This document shows, piece after piece, positions 55,006-64,000 of a stretch of DNA of 64,000 nt. The stretch comes from Cellulosimicrobium sp. CUA-896 (GTDB lineage Bacteria > Actinomycetota > Actinomycetes > Actinomycetales > Cellulomonadaceae): positions 1-64,000 of the forward strand of contig NZ_MKKH01000014.1 in assembly GCF_001942335.1 (NCBI RefSeq), in the 5' to 3' direction. A program made the position numbers and the translations under genes. How positions within the stretch are numbered: position 1 is the first letter of the stretch; every line of letters begins with the position of its first letter. The notes below the pieces were generated by a model, which worked only from the letters and a program-made list of their open reading frames with translations, had not been told where the DNA came from and did no database searches.

Positions 55006-57796
55006 ATGACATCGCTCTTCGAGAACCTTCCGCTGCCCGGCCTCGACACGCTGTTCGACGGCCCGCGCGTCGACCACGGCGGCGAGTCGCGCCTGCCGCG
55101 CACGGCGCCGCGCTGGACCGACGACGCCGCGGTGCCCGACGCCGCGGGCGCGCCGGTGCGCTCCGCGGGTGCGTCGCGCGACGACGCGGCACGCGCAGGC
55201 GTCGAGGACGCCGGCACGCGCCGCGGCCGCTACGCGCACATCGACCCGGAGGCCCTGCTCGAGGGGCTCAACCCTCAGCAGCGCGAGGCCGTGGTGCACG
55301 CCGGCGGCCCGCTGCTCATCGTGGCCGGCGCGGGCTCGGGCAAGACACGCGTCCTCACGCACCGGATCGCGCACCTGCTCGCGACCGGGCGTTCGCGCGC
55401 GGGCCAGGTCCTCGCGATCACGTTCACGAACAGGGCCGCGGCGAGATGCGCGAGCGCGTCGAGCACCTCGTCGGGCCGGCGGCGCGCAGCATGTGGGTCT
55501 CGACGTTCCACTCGGCGTGCGTGCGCATCCTGCGCCGCGAGGCGACGACGCTCGGTCTGCGGTCCAGCTTCTCCATCTACGACGCCGCCGACTCGCAGCG
55601 GCTCATCACGCTCGTCACGCGTGAGCTCGACCTCGACCCGAAGAAGTACACGGCGCGCTCGCTCGCGAACAGGATCTCCGACCTCAAGAACGAGCTCGTC
55701 GACCCCGAGACGTACGCGCGCGAGTCCGCGCCCGCGCCACCGAGGACGGGCTCGCCGAGCACCCCGGGGCGCGCGGCGCGCAGATCCCGGAGTTCGACCA
55801 GGTGCTCGCGGACGTCTACACGCGCTACCAGGCACGACTGCAGGCCGCGAGCGCCCTCGACTTCGACGACATCATCATGACCACGGTCAACCTGCTCCAG
55901 GCGTTCCCCGCCGTGGCGGAGCACTACCGGCGCCGGTTCCGCCACGTGCTCGTCGACGAGTACCAGGACACCAACCACGCCCAGTACGTGCTCGTGCGCG
56001 AGCTCGCCGGCGTGGGCGCGGGCTCCGCGGCGACCGACCCGGCGACGAGCGGCACCGGCGAGGCGCAGGTGCCCGCGCTCGACCCCGCCGAGCTCACCGT
56101 CGTCGGCGACGCCGACCAGTCGATCTACGCGTTCCGCGGCGCCACCATCCGCAACATCCTCGAGTTCGAGGCCGACTACCCGGACGCGCGCACCATCCTG
56201 CTCGAGCAGAACTACCGCTCGACCCAAAACATCCTGTCGGCCGCCAACGCGGTGATCTCGCGCAACCCCGACCGCAAGCCCAAGCGCCTGTGGACCGACT
56301 CCGGCGCGGGCGCCAAGGTCATCGGCTACGTCGCGGACAACGAGCACGAGGAGGCGCGGTTCGTCGCCGAGGAGATCGACCGCCTCGGCGACACGAGCGG
56401 CGTGCGCCCCGGCGACGTCGCCGTGTTCTACCGCACCAACGCGCAGTCGCGCGCCCTCGAGGAGGTGCTCATCCGCGTCGGCCTGCCGTACAAGGTCGTC
56501 GGCGGCACGCGCTTCTACGAGCGGCGCGAGGTCAAGGACGCCGTCGCCTACCTGCGGGCGATCGACAACCTCGACGACGACGTCAACCTGCGCCGCGTGC
56601 TGAACGTGCCCAAGCGCGGTCTCGGCGACCGGGCGGAGGGCGCCGTCGCGGCGCTCGCTGACCGCGAGCGGATCTCGTTCGGCGCCGCGCTCGGCCGCAT
56701 CGACGAGATCCCCGGCCTCACCAACCGCACGCTCAACCCGCTGCGCGCGTTCGCCGAGCTCATGACCGGGCTGCGCGAGCTCGCGGGCTCGGGCGCGACG
56801 CCCGCCGACGTGCTCGGTGCCGTCCTCGACCGCACCGGCTACCTCGCCGAGCTGCGCGCGAGCGACGACCCGCAGGACGCGACACGCGTCGAGAACCTCG
56901 CCGAGCTGCACGCCGTCGCGGCCGAGTTCACCGAGCTCGACCCCGAGGGCACGCTGTCCGACTTCCTCGAGCGTGTCTCGCTCGTCGCCGACGCCGACCA
57001 GATCCCCACCGAGGACTCCGGCGACGACACCGACGGCGATGGCGACGGCGAGCACCAGGAGCAGGAGGACCCCGGCGTCGTCACCCTCATGACCCTGCAC
57101 ACCGCCAAGGGGCTCGAGTTCCCCGTCGTGTTCCTCACCGGCATGGAGGACGGTACCTTCCCGCACATGCGGTCCCTGCACGACGACGCCGAGCTCGCCG
57201 AGGAGCGGCGCCTCGCCTACGTGGGCATCACCCGGGCGCGCGAACGGCTGTACGTGTCGCGCTCCGCGGTGCGGTCCGCCTGGGGGATGGCGAACGAGTT
57301 CCCGCCCAGCCGGTTCCTCGAGGAGATCCCGGAGGAGCTGTGGGACTGGCGGCGCCGGGAGTCGTCGATGCAGACGCTGCGCGCCGGCGGGTCCGTCTGG
57401 GGGCGGGGTTCCGGCGGGTACCGCGGGTCGTGGTCGGGTTCGCGGTCCGGGGCCGACGACGCCGGGTCTACCATCCGCGGTCCTCGTTCCTCGGACCGCT
57501 CCCGCCAGACCCGCCACGACCCGGCGTCCTCGGCCCCGGCCCGCTCGTCGTCCGGGTCGGCCGGGCGGTCGTCCGGAGGAGGCAGCGGCGGGGCGACGTT
57601 CGGGTCGGCGACGCCGCGGCAGGACGCCGACATCCCGAGCCTGTCGGTGGGGGACAAGGTGACCCATGACGCGTACGGGCTCGGGACGGTCGTCGCGCTC
57701 GAGGGGGCCGGGCCGAACGCCGTCGCGAAGATCGACTTCGGCGCGGACGGGACGAAGCGGCTCCTGCTGCGCTACTCGCCGGTGACCAAGATCTGA
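55006..57796 (+). CDS. pcrA: ATP-dependent DNA helicase PcrA (UvrD family), two frameshifts
   Basis: Superfamily 1A 3'-5' helicase for repair and replication. Motifs: [35 protein letters not shown] (Walker A), [43 protein letters not shown] (Walker B), [43 protein letters not shown] and [17 protein letters not shown]. Breaks lie near 55443 (before [10 protein letters not shown]) and near 55735 (in the variable 1B region). The start [20 protein letters not shown] at ATG 55006 is typical of actinobacterial PcrA. Near 57010-57075 there is an acidic insert, and the linker before the C-terminal domain ([20 protein letters not shown]) contains repeat copy C, read as [20 protein letters not shown]. 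About 930 residues when corrected. Confidence 0.96.
57463..57523 (+). repeat. Structured hairpin repeat, copy C (61 bases), inside pcrA
   Basis: Same flanks as copies A and B; the central stem is GCGGTCC / GGACCGC around the identical loop TCGTTCCTC. Compared with copy B both arms changed together (compensatory changes). It lies in frame-open sequence in the disordered linker of PcrA. Confidence 0.9.
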
Positions 57797-57820
57797 GCCG
57801 CTCCCGCCCGCGCCGCTCGG

Positions 57821-59154
57821 TCAGGTGGCCGGCGCGGACGGGTCCGCGGTCGCGGACGCGGCGGCGGACCCGGTGGCGGTCGGGGCCTCGACGCCCTGCC
57901 GGCGCGTGTCGAGGAACGTCTTGGCGACCGTGCCCACCACCGCCCCGAGGATCGCGGGGACCGTGACGGCCGGTCCCGCGCTCGCGCACAGCAGGACGGC
58001 CAGCGTCAGCGCCGTGACCGGCATCCCGAGCGCGACGGCGGCGCCGGCCGCGATGCCGCACGCGACCTGCGCGCCCACCGCGGCCCCGGGAAGCCCCGCG
58101 GCCGCCGCCGTGCCGACCGCCGCACCGAGGAACACGGCCGGGAAGATCTCGCCCCCGCGGAACCCGGCGCCGAGGCTCAGGGCGTACGCGGCGGCCTTCG
58201 CCACGGCGACCACGACGAGCGTGCCCACGGCCGTCGTCGCCGTCACCGTGCCGAGCGACTGCTGACCGGAGAAGAGCACGACGTCGACGCCGACACCGGA
58301 GACGGCGCGGGCGCCGAGCGCCAGCGCGCCGACCGCCAGGCCGCGGCGACGAGCGCGACGGAGGGCGACCGGCGGGCGAGGCGCCGCAGGGACTCCGCGC
58401 CGCGCAGGGCGACGACGACGAGCGCCGTCGTCACGAGCGCGGCGAGCAGTCCCCACGCGAGGTCCGCGACCTGCACGGTCGGGTAGGCGGCGAGCTGCCC
58501 CGTGCTCAGCGTGGCGGTGTGCACGCCGGGCCAGCCGTCGACCCCGACGCGCACGAGCTCGCCCGCGCCCAGTGCGACGAGGACCGGCACCATCGCCCGC
58601 GCCGGGCCGGGACCACCCTCGGGCCGTGACGCGTGGAGAAGCGCCTCGAGCAGCAGGAGCGCGGTGACGACCGGGTTGCCCAGGACGACGCCGATCGCCG
58701 CCCCCGCGCCCGCGAGGACGACCACGCGCGACGCGTCCGACGCGACCGCACGGGCCGCGGCCACGCCGATCCCCGCGCCGAGGGCGAGGAGGGGGGCCTC
58801 CGGCCCGACGACCGCGCCGAACGCCAGCGAGCCGAAGGCGGCGAGGAGCACGGACGGGAGCTGGCGCGGCAGGACGTCGAACGACAGCCCGTCGAGCGGG
58901 TGGTGACCACCGCGTCCGGGGAGCCGGAGAGCGAGGGCGACGACGCCGGCACCGACGACGAGGAGGCCGAGCACCCACCACCACGGGGGCTCGTCCACCC
59001 CGAGCGCCGACGGCGCCGTGTGCCACAGGAAGTCCTCGGCAGCGTGCACGAGCGACGTGAAGGCGGTCGCGGCACCCGCGGCGACCACGCCGACCAGCGC
59101 CGCGAGGGCGAGGAGGAGCCCGAGCTGGCGTGCCTGCGCCCGGTCGCCCGACAT
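57821..59154 (-). CDS. CLC-family chloride channel/transporter, frameshifted
   Basis: Membrane protein of the CLC family, about 444 residues corrected, ten or more membrane segments. Selectivity-filter motifs: GAVVGPEAPLLALGAGIGVA (GPEAPL in place of G(K/R)EGP) and GAGFRGGEIFPAVFLGAAVG (GxFxP as GEIFP). The frame breaks near 58345 (after SVALVAA, continuing GLAVGALALGARAVSGVGVD). The GPEAPL variant is frequent in actinobacterial CLC-like proteins, and the external gating Glu is kept, so it may be an exchanger rather than a channel; fluoride or chloride specificity cannot be told. ATG 59154. Convergent with pcrA, 24 bases apart. Confidence 0.85.
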
Positions 59155-59257
59155 ACCGCGAGTGAACCACGCCCACGACCGGGCGTCGCGGCGGCCGGAC
59201 ACCCCGGTGCGGTGCTGTGCGGTGCGGCGCGGACCGGCCGAGAGGGCAGGGAGGTCC

Positions 59258-59827
59258 TCAGGACGCGGCTCGGCCGTCGCCGTGCGCGCGGGGGCCCTCC
59301 AGCGCCGCGCGCAGCGCGTCGGCGTCGGCACCCGCCTCGGTGAGCGCGGCGACCAGGGTGCGCTGCGCCGTCGTGCCGTCCGCGCGCAGCAGGGCGAGGA
59401 GCACGTGCCCGGTGTCGATCGAGCGGGAGCGGAGGTCGATCGCCTCGCGCAGCGAGCGCTCGAGCGCCTTCGCCGCCTCCGTCGTGAACCGGAGGTGGCC
59501 GCGTCGTCGCCGCCGGCCCGCGCGCTCGAGCGCACCGGCGCCGAACGTCGCGTCGGTCCGAGCGCGCACCGCGTCCAGGTCGATGCCGAGCGCTGCGAGA
59601 GCGTCCCGGTCGAGCGCGTCCGCCGACTCCGTCGCCGTGGCGAGGCGGTCCAGGGCCGGTGCCGTCACCCCGGTCGCGCCGAGCGCGCGGGCCGCGGGGC
59701 CGTCCTGCTCGGCCACAGCGAGCAGCAGGTGCACCGCCTCGATCGACCGCGCGCCCCGGCGTCGGGCGATCTCCTGGGCGTCGATGACGGCCGAGCGGGC
59801 ATCGGCCGCGAAGCGTTCGAACATCAT
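59258..59827 (-). CDS. Stand-alone Clp N-domain protein
   Basis: 189 residues made of two Clp N (R-domain) repeats: [40 protein letters not shown] and, later, [40 protein letters not shown]. No AAA+ ATPase follows, so it is not ClpC itself. In ClpC/ClpA this domain docks adaptors and substrates; a free copy could act as a decoy, adaptor or sensor. The start MM at 59827 overlaps the stop of the small HTH gene (ATGA), so both are made from one leaderless mRNA. Role inferred only from domains. Confidence 0.82.
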   Translation of the reverse strand: MMFERFAADARSAVIDAQEIARRRGARSIEAVHLLLAVAEQDGPAARALGATGVTAPALDRLATATESADALDRDALAALGIDLDAVRARTDATFGAGALERAGRRRRRGHLRFTTEAAKALERSLREAIDLRSRSIDTGHVLLALLRADGTTAQRTLVAALTEAGADADALRAALEGPRAHGDGRAAS

Positions 59828-60042
59828 GACCTCCGGTCTCGGGACGTGCCGTACTTCTTGTGGACCGCCTGCCGGCTCACGCCGAGCCGCTCCGCGATCT
59901 CCTGCCACGACCAGCCCGCGGCCCGCGCGTGCTCCACCTGGAGGGCCTCGAGCCGCTCGGCGAGCGTGCGCAACGACCGCACGGCGCGCAGGCCGACGTC
60001 CGGGTCGGGGCTGCTCGCGTCCTGCACGTCGAAGGTCGGCAT
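59824..60042 (-). CDS. Small helix-turn-helix regulator upstream of the Clp N-domain gene
   Basis: 72 residues; N-terminal helices ([20 protein letters not shown]) and a helix-turn-helix at about 43-65 ([20 protein letters not shown], then KKYG). Such proteins precede Clp N-domain genes in several actinobacteria, as far as I recall. ATG 60042 lies at the probable transcription start: -10 TACATT ends six bases before it. Two GTCAA-N6-TTGAC sites overlap its promoter, so autorepression is likely. Confidence 0.8.
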   Translation of the reverse strand: MPTFDVQDASSPDPDVGLRAVRSLRTLAERLEALQVEHARAAGWSWQEIAERLGVSRQAVHKKYGTSRDRRS

Positions 60043-60045
60043 GCT

Positions 60046-60089
60046 GTCAATGTAGGTTGACACTGTACGCCGCGTCAACCTGGATTGAC
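60046..60089. promoter_or_regulatory. Twin operators GTCAA-N6-TTGAC in the HTH/Clp-N promoter
   Basis: Two 16-base inverted repeats, 60046-60061 (GTCAATGTAGGTTGAC) and 60074-60089 (GTCAACCTGGATTGAC), 28 bases centre to centre. On the minus strand the promoter -35 TTGACG (60073-60078) and -10 TACATT (60049-60054) are 18 bases apart and lie inside them. Binding would block the promoter fully. Confidence 0.8.
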
Positions 60090-60211
60090 ACCGAGCGCGC
60101 CGAGCGCTCCGGGTGTGAGCCGTGGCGACGTGACGAAGCGAACACCGCCCCCGCCTGCCGGACCCCCGGGCCCGGTAGGCCCGCCGGGCGTCGAGGGCTA
60201 CCCTGTACGGG

Positions 60212-60233
60212 GATGTCTTGATGTCGAGACATC
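60212..60233 (+). promoter_or_regulatory. Palindrome upstream of sucC
   Basis: GATGTCTTGATGTCGAGACATC has 7-base outer arms (GATGTCT/AGACATC) and includes the quasi-palindrome TCTTGATGTCGAGA (60216-60229). It lies 44 bases before the sucC start, in the leader or promoter. A regulator binding site for TCA-cycle control is likely; the regulator is not identified. Confidence 0.55.
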
Positions 60234-60276
60234 GGTCATGCCGCTCACGGCGCATCAGACGGAAGGACGCAGCAGG

Positions 60277-61446
60277 GTGGACCTGTTCGAATACCAGGCG
60301 CGCGACATCTTCGAGAAGCACGGCGTGCCCGTGCTGGGCGGTGTCGTCGCGACGACGCCCGACGAGGCCCGTGCGGGCGCGGAGCAGCTCGGCGGCGGGA
60401 CGGTCGTCGTCAAGGCCCAGGTGAAGACGGGCGGCCGCGGCAAGGCGGGCGGCGTCAAGCTGGCCCACTCGCCCGAGGAGGCCGCCGAGAAGGCGTCCGA
60501 GATCCTCGGCATGGACATCAAGGGCCACACCGTCCACCGCGTGATGGTCGCCGCCGGCGCCAAGATCGCCGAGGAGTACTACTTCTCCGTGCTGCTCGAC
60601 CGGGCGAACCGCTCCTACCTCGCGATGGCGAGCGTCGAGGGCGGCATGGAGATCGAGCAGCTCGCGGTCGAGCGGCCCGAGGCGCTCGCGCGCGTCGCCG
60701 TCGACCCGACCGTGGGCATCGACGCGGCGAAGGCCGCGGAGATCGTCGAGGCCGCCGGCTTCGCCGAGGACGTGCGCGACGCGGTCGCCGACACGATCCA
60801 GAAGCTGTGGACGGTGTACCAGGCCGAGGACGCGACGCTCGTCGAGGTCAACCCGCTCGTCCGGACGGAGGACGGCGCGGTCGTCGCGCTCGACGGCAAG
60901 GTCTCGATCGACGAGAACGCCTCCTTCCGGCACGCGGAGCACGCCGCGCTCGAGGACAAGGCCGCCGCCGACCCGCTCGAGGCGAAGGCCAAGGAGAACG
61001 ACCTCAACTACGTCAAGCTCGACGGCGAGGTCGGCATCATCGGCAACGGCGCGGGGCTCGTCATGAGCACCCTCGACGTCGTGGCGTACGCCGGCGAGGC
61101 GCACGGCGGCGTGAAGCCGGCCAACTTCCTCGACATCGGCGGCGGCGCGTCCGCGGCCGTCATGGCGGCCGGGCTCGACGTCATCCTCAACGACCCGCAG
61201 GTCAAGAGCGTGTTCGTCAACGTCTTCGGCGGCATCACCGCGTGCGACGCGGTGGCGAACGGGATCGTCCAGGCGCTCGACATCCTCGGCGACGAGGCGA
61301 ACAAGCCGCTCGTGGTCCGCCTCGACGGCAACAACGTCGAGGAGGGCCGCCGGATCCTCGCCGAGGCGAACCACCCGCTCGTGACGCTGGCCGAGACGAT
61401 GGACGGCGGCGCCGACGCCGCAGCCGCCGCCGCGCACGCCGCCTGA
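60277..61446 (+). CDS. sucC: Succinyl-CoA synthetase subunit beta
   Basis: With SucD converts succinyl-CoA, Pi and NDP to succinate, CoA and NTP (TCA cycle). 389 residues, intact: [40 protein letters not shown] (ATP-grasp), [60 protein letters not shown] and [21 protein letters not shown] 60277 is preferred over ATG 60238 because the protein family starts at (M)DLFEYQ and GGAAGGA lies nine bases upstream. Forms an operon with sucD (34-base gap). Confidence 0.98.
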   Translation: MDLFEYQARDIFEKHGVPVLGGVVATTPDEARAGAEQLGGGTVVVKAQVKTGGRGKAGGVKLAHSPEEAAEKASEILGMDIKGHTVHRVMVAAGAKIAEEYYFSVLLDRANRSYLAMASVEGGMEIEQLAVERPEALARVAVDPTVGIDAAKAAEIVEAAGFAEDVRDAVADTIQKLWTVYQAEDATLVEVNPLVRTEDGAVVALDGKVSIDENASFRHAEHAALEDKAAADPLEAKAKENDLNYVKLDGEVGIIGNGAGLVMSTLDVVAYAGEAHGGVKPANFLDIGGGASAAVMAAGLDVILNDPQVKSVFVNVFGGITACDAVANGIVQALDILGDEANKPLVVRLDGNNVEEGRRILAEANHPLVTLAETMDGGADAAAAAAHAA

Positions 61447-61480
61447 GCCCGAGACGACCGAGAAGAGAACAGACACAGAC

Positions 61481-62359
61481 ATGGCAATCTTCATCAACGA
61501 GGACTCCAAGGTCATCGTCCAGGGCATGACCGGCTCGGAGGGCATGAAGCACACGACGCGCATGCTCGCGTCGGGCACGAACGTCGTCGGCGGCGTCAAC
61601 CCGCGCAAGGCCGGCCAGAGCGTCGAGTTCCCCGGCGACGTCACCGTCCCCGTGTTCGGCTCCGTCGCAGAGGCGATGAAGCAGACGGGCGCGGACGTCT
61701 CCGTCATCTTCGTGCCGCCGGCGTTCACGCGTGCCGCCGTCGTGGAGGCGGTCGACGCCCGCATGCCGCTCACCGTCATCATCACCGAGGGCGTGCCCGT
61801 CGCGGACTCCGCGGAGTTCTTCACGCTCGCGCAGCAGGCCGGCGTGCGCCTCATCGGCCCGAACTGCCCCGGCATCATCAGCCCCGGGAAGTCGAACGTC
61901 GGCATCATCCCGGCGAACATCACGGGCCCGGGCAAGGTCGGGCTCGTGTCGAAGTCGGGCACGCTGACGTACCAGATGATGTACGAGCTGCGGGACTTCG
62001 GCTTCTCCACGGCCATCGGCATCGGCGGCGACCCGATCATCGGCACGACGCACATCGACGCTCTCGCGGCGTTCGAGGCGGACCCGGAGACCGAGGCGAT
62101 CGTCATGATCGGCGAGATCGGCGGCGACGCCGAGGAGCGCGCCGCGGCGTTCATCAAGGAGAACGTCACGAAGCCGGTCGTCGGCTACGTCGCGGGCTTC
62201 ACCGCCCCCGAGGGCAAGACGATGGGTCACGCGGGCGCGATCGTCTCCGGCTCGTCCGGCACGGCGCAGGCGAAGAAGGAGGCCCTCGAGGCCGCCGGCG
62301 TCAAGGTCGGCAAGACGCCGTCCGAGACCGCCGCGCTCATGCGCGAGATCCTGTCCTGA
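61481..62359 (+). CDS. sucD: Succinyl-CoA synthetase subunit alpha
   Basis: 292 residues, intact. CoA-binding Rossmann domain ([72 protein letters not shown]) and the phosphohistidine loop [20 protein letters not shown] with His250. ATG 61481 follows AGAAGAGAA, a weak ribosome site. Second gene of sucCD; strong hairpins follow. Confidence 0.98.
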   Translation: MAIFINEDSKVIVQGMTGSEGMKHTTRMLASGTNVVGGVNPRKAGQSVEFPGDVTVPVFGSVAEAMKQTGADVSVIFVPPAFTRAAVVEAVDARMPLTVIITEGVPVADSAEFFTLAQQAGVRLIGPNCPGIISPGKSNVGIIPANITGPGKVGLVSKSGTLTYQMMYELRDFGFSTAIGIGGDPIIGTTHIDALAAFEADPETEAIVMIGEIGGDAEERAAAFIKENVTKPVVGYVAGFTAPEGKTMGHAGAIVSGSSGTAQAKKEALEAAGVKVGKTPSETAALMREILS

Positions 62360-62361
62360 CC

Positions 62362-62391
62362 CCGCGGGGGCGCCCCGAGGCGCCCCCGCGG
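62362..62391 (+). terminator. Terminator hairpin after sucD
   Basis: 13-bp perfect stem CCGCGGGGGCGCC (62362-62374) / GGCGCCCCCGCGG (62379-62391), loop CCGA, three bases after the sucD stop. Confidence 0.85.
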
Positions 62392-62393
62392 CC

Positions 62394-62433
62394 ACGACGC
62401 CCCGCCCCGGTCGACCCGGGCGCGGGGCGTCGT
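62394..62433. terminator. Second hairpin after sucD
   Basis: 12-bp stem ACGACGCCCCGC (62394-62405) / GCGGGGCGTCGT (62422-62433) with an inner CCCGG/CCGGG stem, directly behind the first; the pair makes a tandem terminator. Confidence 0.75.
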
Positions 62434-62506
62434 CGTCCCCGGCGGGTACGCTGGCGCGCCGAGAGCGATCACCCGCAGCGCGCACTCGATCGAGGACGAT
62501 AGGGAC

Positions 62507-63733
62507 ATGAGCACCACGACCGGCCGCCGGACCCGCCCGCACACGGTGGAGGGCGCGCCCGCGCCCCGGCCCGTGGCACCGCGCCGCGCCGTCTCGGGGA
62601 TGCTCGCCGCGCTGCAGGCCCTCGCCCTCTCGCTCGCCGTGGTCGTCCTCCCCGGGGTCGTCGCCTACGTGGCCGCGTCGCCCGACGCGACGGGCGGCTG
62701 GGGGCAGTCGGTGACCGTGGCCTCCGGGCTGTGGCTGCTGGGCCACGGCGTCCCGCTCGTCGCCAGCGCGCGACCGTCACGCTCGTCCCTCTCGGCCTCA
62801 CCGCGCTCGCGCTGTTCTGCTGCTTCGCCTCCGCCCGGCGCTCCGCGCACACGGCGCTGTCCGCGTGGGCCGCGGGGACCGCGACGTACGCGGCGCTCAC
62901 GCTCGCCGTCGCGCTGCTCGCCGGGACGACGACGCCTGGGGGCCGGCCGTCGCCGTCGTCGGGGGAGCGGGCGTGGCCGCCGTCGGGCTGGGCGCCGGGA
63001 TCCTGGCGCGCCCGGACGCACCCCTCGTCGCCGAGGTCGCCCGCAGGGCGGACCGGTGGCTCCCGGCGCCCCTGCGGCTGGGCCTGCGAGGAGCGCTGCT
63101 GGGGGCGAGCCTCCTCGTCGCCCTCTCGGCGGTGGTCGTCGGCGCCTGGGTCGTCGCCGGGCGCGCGACGTCCGGGGACATCGTGACCGGCCTCGCGCCC
63201 GGGCCCGTGGGCGGCGTCGTGCTCGCCGTGTCCCAGCTCGCCGTGCTCCCCAACCTCGTGCTGTGGGCGGGGGCGTGGCTCGTCGGCCCCGGATTCGAGG
63301 TGGGGAGGGCAGCACGTTCGCCGCGTCCGGCTCGCAGAGCGGTGCGCTGCCGGCCGTCCCGCTGCTCGGGGCGCTGCCCGGCGACGACTGGGCGAGCGCG
63401 CTCACCGCGTGGCTGCCCGTGGTCGTGGTCGCCCTCGGGGTCGTGGCCGGGGCGTACGTCTGGCGCCGGCTGCCCGGTCCCGCCGGTGTCGCGAGCCCCG
63501 GGAACGCGCGCTGGTCCGACGTCGCGCTGTCCCTCGTCGGGGTGCTCACGGGTACCGGGCTCCTGCTGGGGCTCGGCACGTGGCTCGGCAGCGGGGCCGT
63601 CGGGCCGGGCCGCTTCGCGGCCGTCGGTGCCGACCCGCTGCTCGTCGGGCTGCTCGGCGCCGCCGAGATCGGCGGTGGTGCGGCGCTGGCCCTCGCGTGG
63701 GGCCGGCTGGACCCGCTGGGCCGTCGGCGCTGA
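62507..63733 (+). CDS. DUF6350 polytopic membrane protein (PerM-like), three frameshifts
   Basis: Polytopic membrane protein with about nine predicted segments, matching the DUF6350 family, named after mycobacterial PerM, a divisome-related protein. Parts in order: MLAALQALALSLAVVVLPGV; in another frame VTLVPLGLTALALFCCFASA; in the third AVAVVGGAGVAAVGLGAGIL, LGLRGALLGASLLVALSAVV and VLAVSQLAVLPNLVLWAGAW; then again the first frame VGPGRFAAVGADPLLVGLLG. Breaks are near 62758, 62937 and 63303. The GxW-rich NLVLWAGAWLVGPGFEVG and FAASGSQSGALPAVPLLGALPG blocks are typical. Corrected length about 409 residues. ATG 62507 follows AGGACGATAGGG. Confidence 0.8.
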   Translation: MSTTTGRRTRPHTVEGAPAPRPVAPRRAVSGMLAALQALALSLAVVVLPGVVAYVAASPDATGGWGQSVTVASGLWLLGHGVPLVASARPSRSSLSASPRSRCSAASPPPGAPRTRRCPRGPRGPRRTRRSRSPSRCSPGRRRLGAGRRRRRGSGRGRRRAGRRDPGAPGRTPRRRGRPQGGPVAPGAPAAGPARSAAGGEPPRRPLGGGRRRLGRRRARDVRGHRDRPRARARGRRRARRVPARRAPQPRAVGGGVARRPRIRGGEGSTFAASGSQSGALPAVPLLGALPGDDWASALTAWLPVVVVALGVVAGAYVWRRLPGPAGVASPGNARWSDVALSLVGVLTGTGLLLGLGTWLGSGAVGPGRFAAVGADPLLVGLLGAAEIGGGAALALAWGRLDPLGRRR

Positions 63734-63736
63734 GGG

Positions 63737-64000
63737 TCAGGGCTGTGCCGGTGCCGGGACGCCGGTGACGCCGGACACCCACCCCTCGATCGTCCGCAGC
63801 CGCTCGGTCTCGCACCGCTCCTCCGCCGAGACCGTGATCGCGCCGTCGAGGCAGCGCTGGTACTCCGCCTCGACCTGCCACGTCGCGAGCGTCCCGAGCG
63901 ACTGGACGGAGATCAGCGCCGCGAGGCCCACGCCGACGGCGAGCACCGGGACCAGGGCGCCGCGCACCCGGGCGCGCCGTGCGACGACGAGCGCCCGGAC
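63737..64000 (-). CDS. Membrane protein of unknown function, partial
   Basis: Only the C-terminal part is in the window; the frame is open to the right edge. It has a basic stretch (VARRARVRG), one membrane segment (ALVPVLAVGVGLAALISVQS) and an outside part with two Cys (YQRCLDGAI and ERCETERL) that could form a disulfide, ending GVPAPAQP. GTG 63967 could be the start, but the basic residues before it look like a cytoplasmic start of the same protein. No family recognised. Stop four bases from the DUF6350 stop (convergent). Confidence 0.5.
   Translation of the reverse strand, partial: VRALVVARRARVRGALVPVLAVGVGLAALISVQSLGTLATWQVEAEYQRCLDGAITVSAEERCETERLRTIEGWVSGVTGVPAPAQP

Overview
The window is very GC-rich (visibly well above 70%), has dense genes with many 1- or 4-base start/stop overlaps (ATGA, GTGA), frequent GTG starts, WhiB, GuaB3 and a CIRCE-controlled groES. 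This points to an actinobacterium of the order Micrococcales, most like Cellulosimicrobium, Cellulomonas or relatives; the genus is an inference. Almost everything is chromosomal core or near-core. I see no rRNA, tRNA, insertion sequence, prophage or CRISPR array.

Layout. 1-5.3 kb: sulfurtransferase end, nitroreductase, tsaD, a YbdK-type carboxylate-amine ligase coupled to a THUMP-like methyltransferase, and groES behind CIRCE. 5.4-15 kb: whiB3-like gene, MerR-type regulator, guaB, an exported flavin amine oxidase facing an exported RidA protein, DEDDh exonuclease, guaB3, gabD2-like aldehyde dehydrogenase. 15-23 kb: YdcF and DUF4031/HD genes, then the phosphoketolase operon xfp-pta-ackA. 23-28 kb: SURF1 and a heterodimeric ABC exporter. 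27.5-33 kb: DUF3817, moeZ/thiF, and thiamine genes (thiO-thiS-thiG under a TPP riboswitch, divergent thiE). 33-44.6 kb: lipoprotein and OmpA pair, guaA, DUF2200, VOC, a glycosyltransferase, membrane proteins, and a PspC/histidine kinase/response regulator locus, then a DUF559 gene flanked by hairpin repeats. 44.7-51.4 kb: sulfate assimilation operon cysI-cysH-cysD-cysN-cobA preceded by a Cys-codon leader peptide. 51.4-64 kb: two family 2 glycosyltransferases, small membrane proteins, pcrA, a CLC channel, a Clp-N/HTH pair with twin operators, sucCD, DUF6350 and a partial gene.

How they work together: GuaB and GuaA make GMP from IMP; Xfp, Pta and AckA turn pentose or fructose phosphates into acetyl-P, acetyl-CoA and acetate/ATP; CysDN, CysH, CysI and CobA (siroheme supply) reduce sulfate to sulfide, whose sulfur can later feed the MoeZ/ThiF-ThiS-ThiG branch of thiamine synthesis.

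A dominant property of this sequence is about 30 single-base frameshifts, often in conserved or essential genes (groES, pta, xfp with four, pcrA, cysD). Both sides of each break stay conserved, so they are most likely assembly errors, and gene extents below are given as if corrected. The most interesting non-coding items are a 59-61 base hairpin repeat in three copies with compensatory stem changes (one inside pcrA), the cysteine attenuator, the TPP riboswitch overlapping a ribosome binding site, twin GTCAA-N6-TTGAC operators, hairpins flanking the DUF559 gene, and a recurring leaderless promoter pattern.
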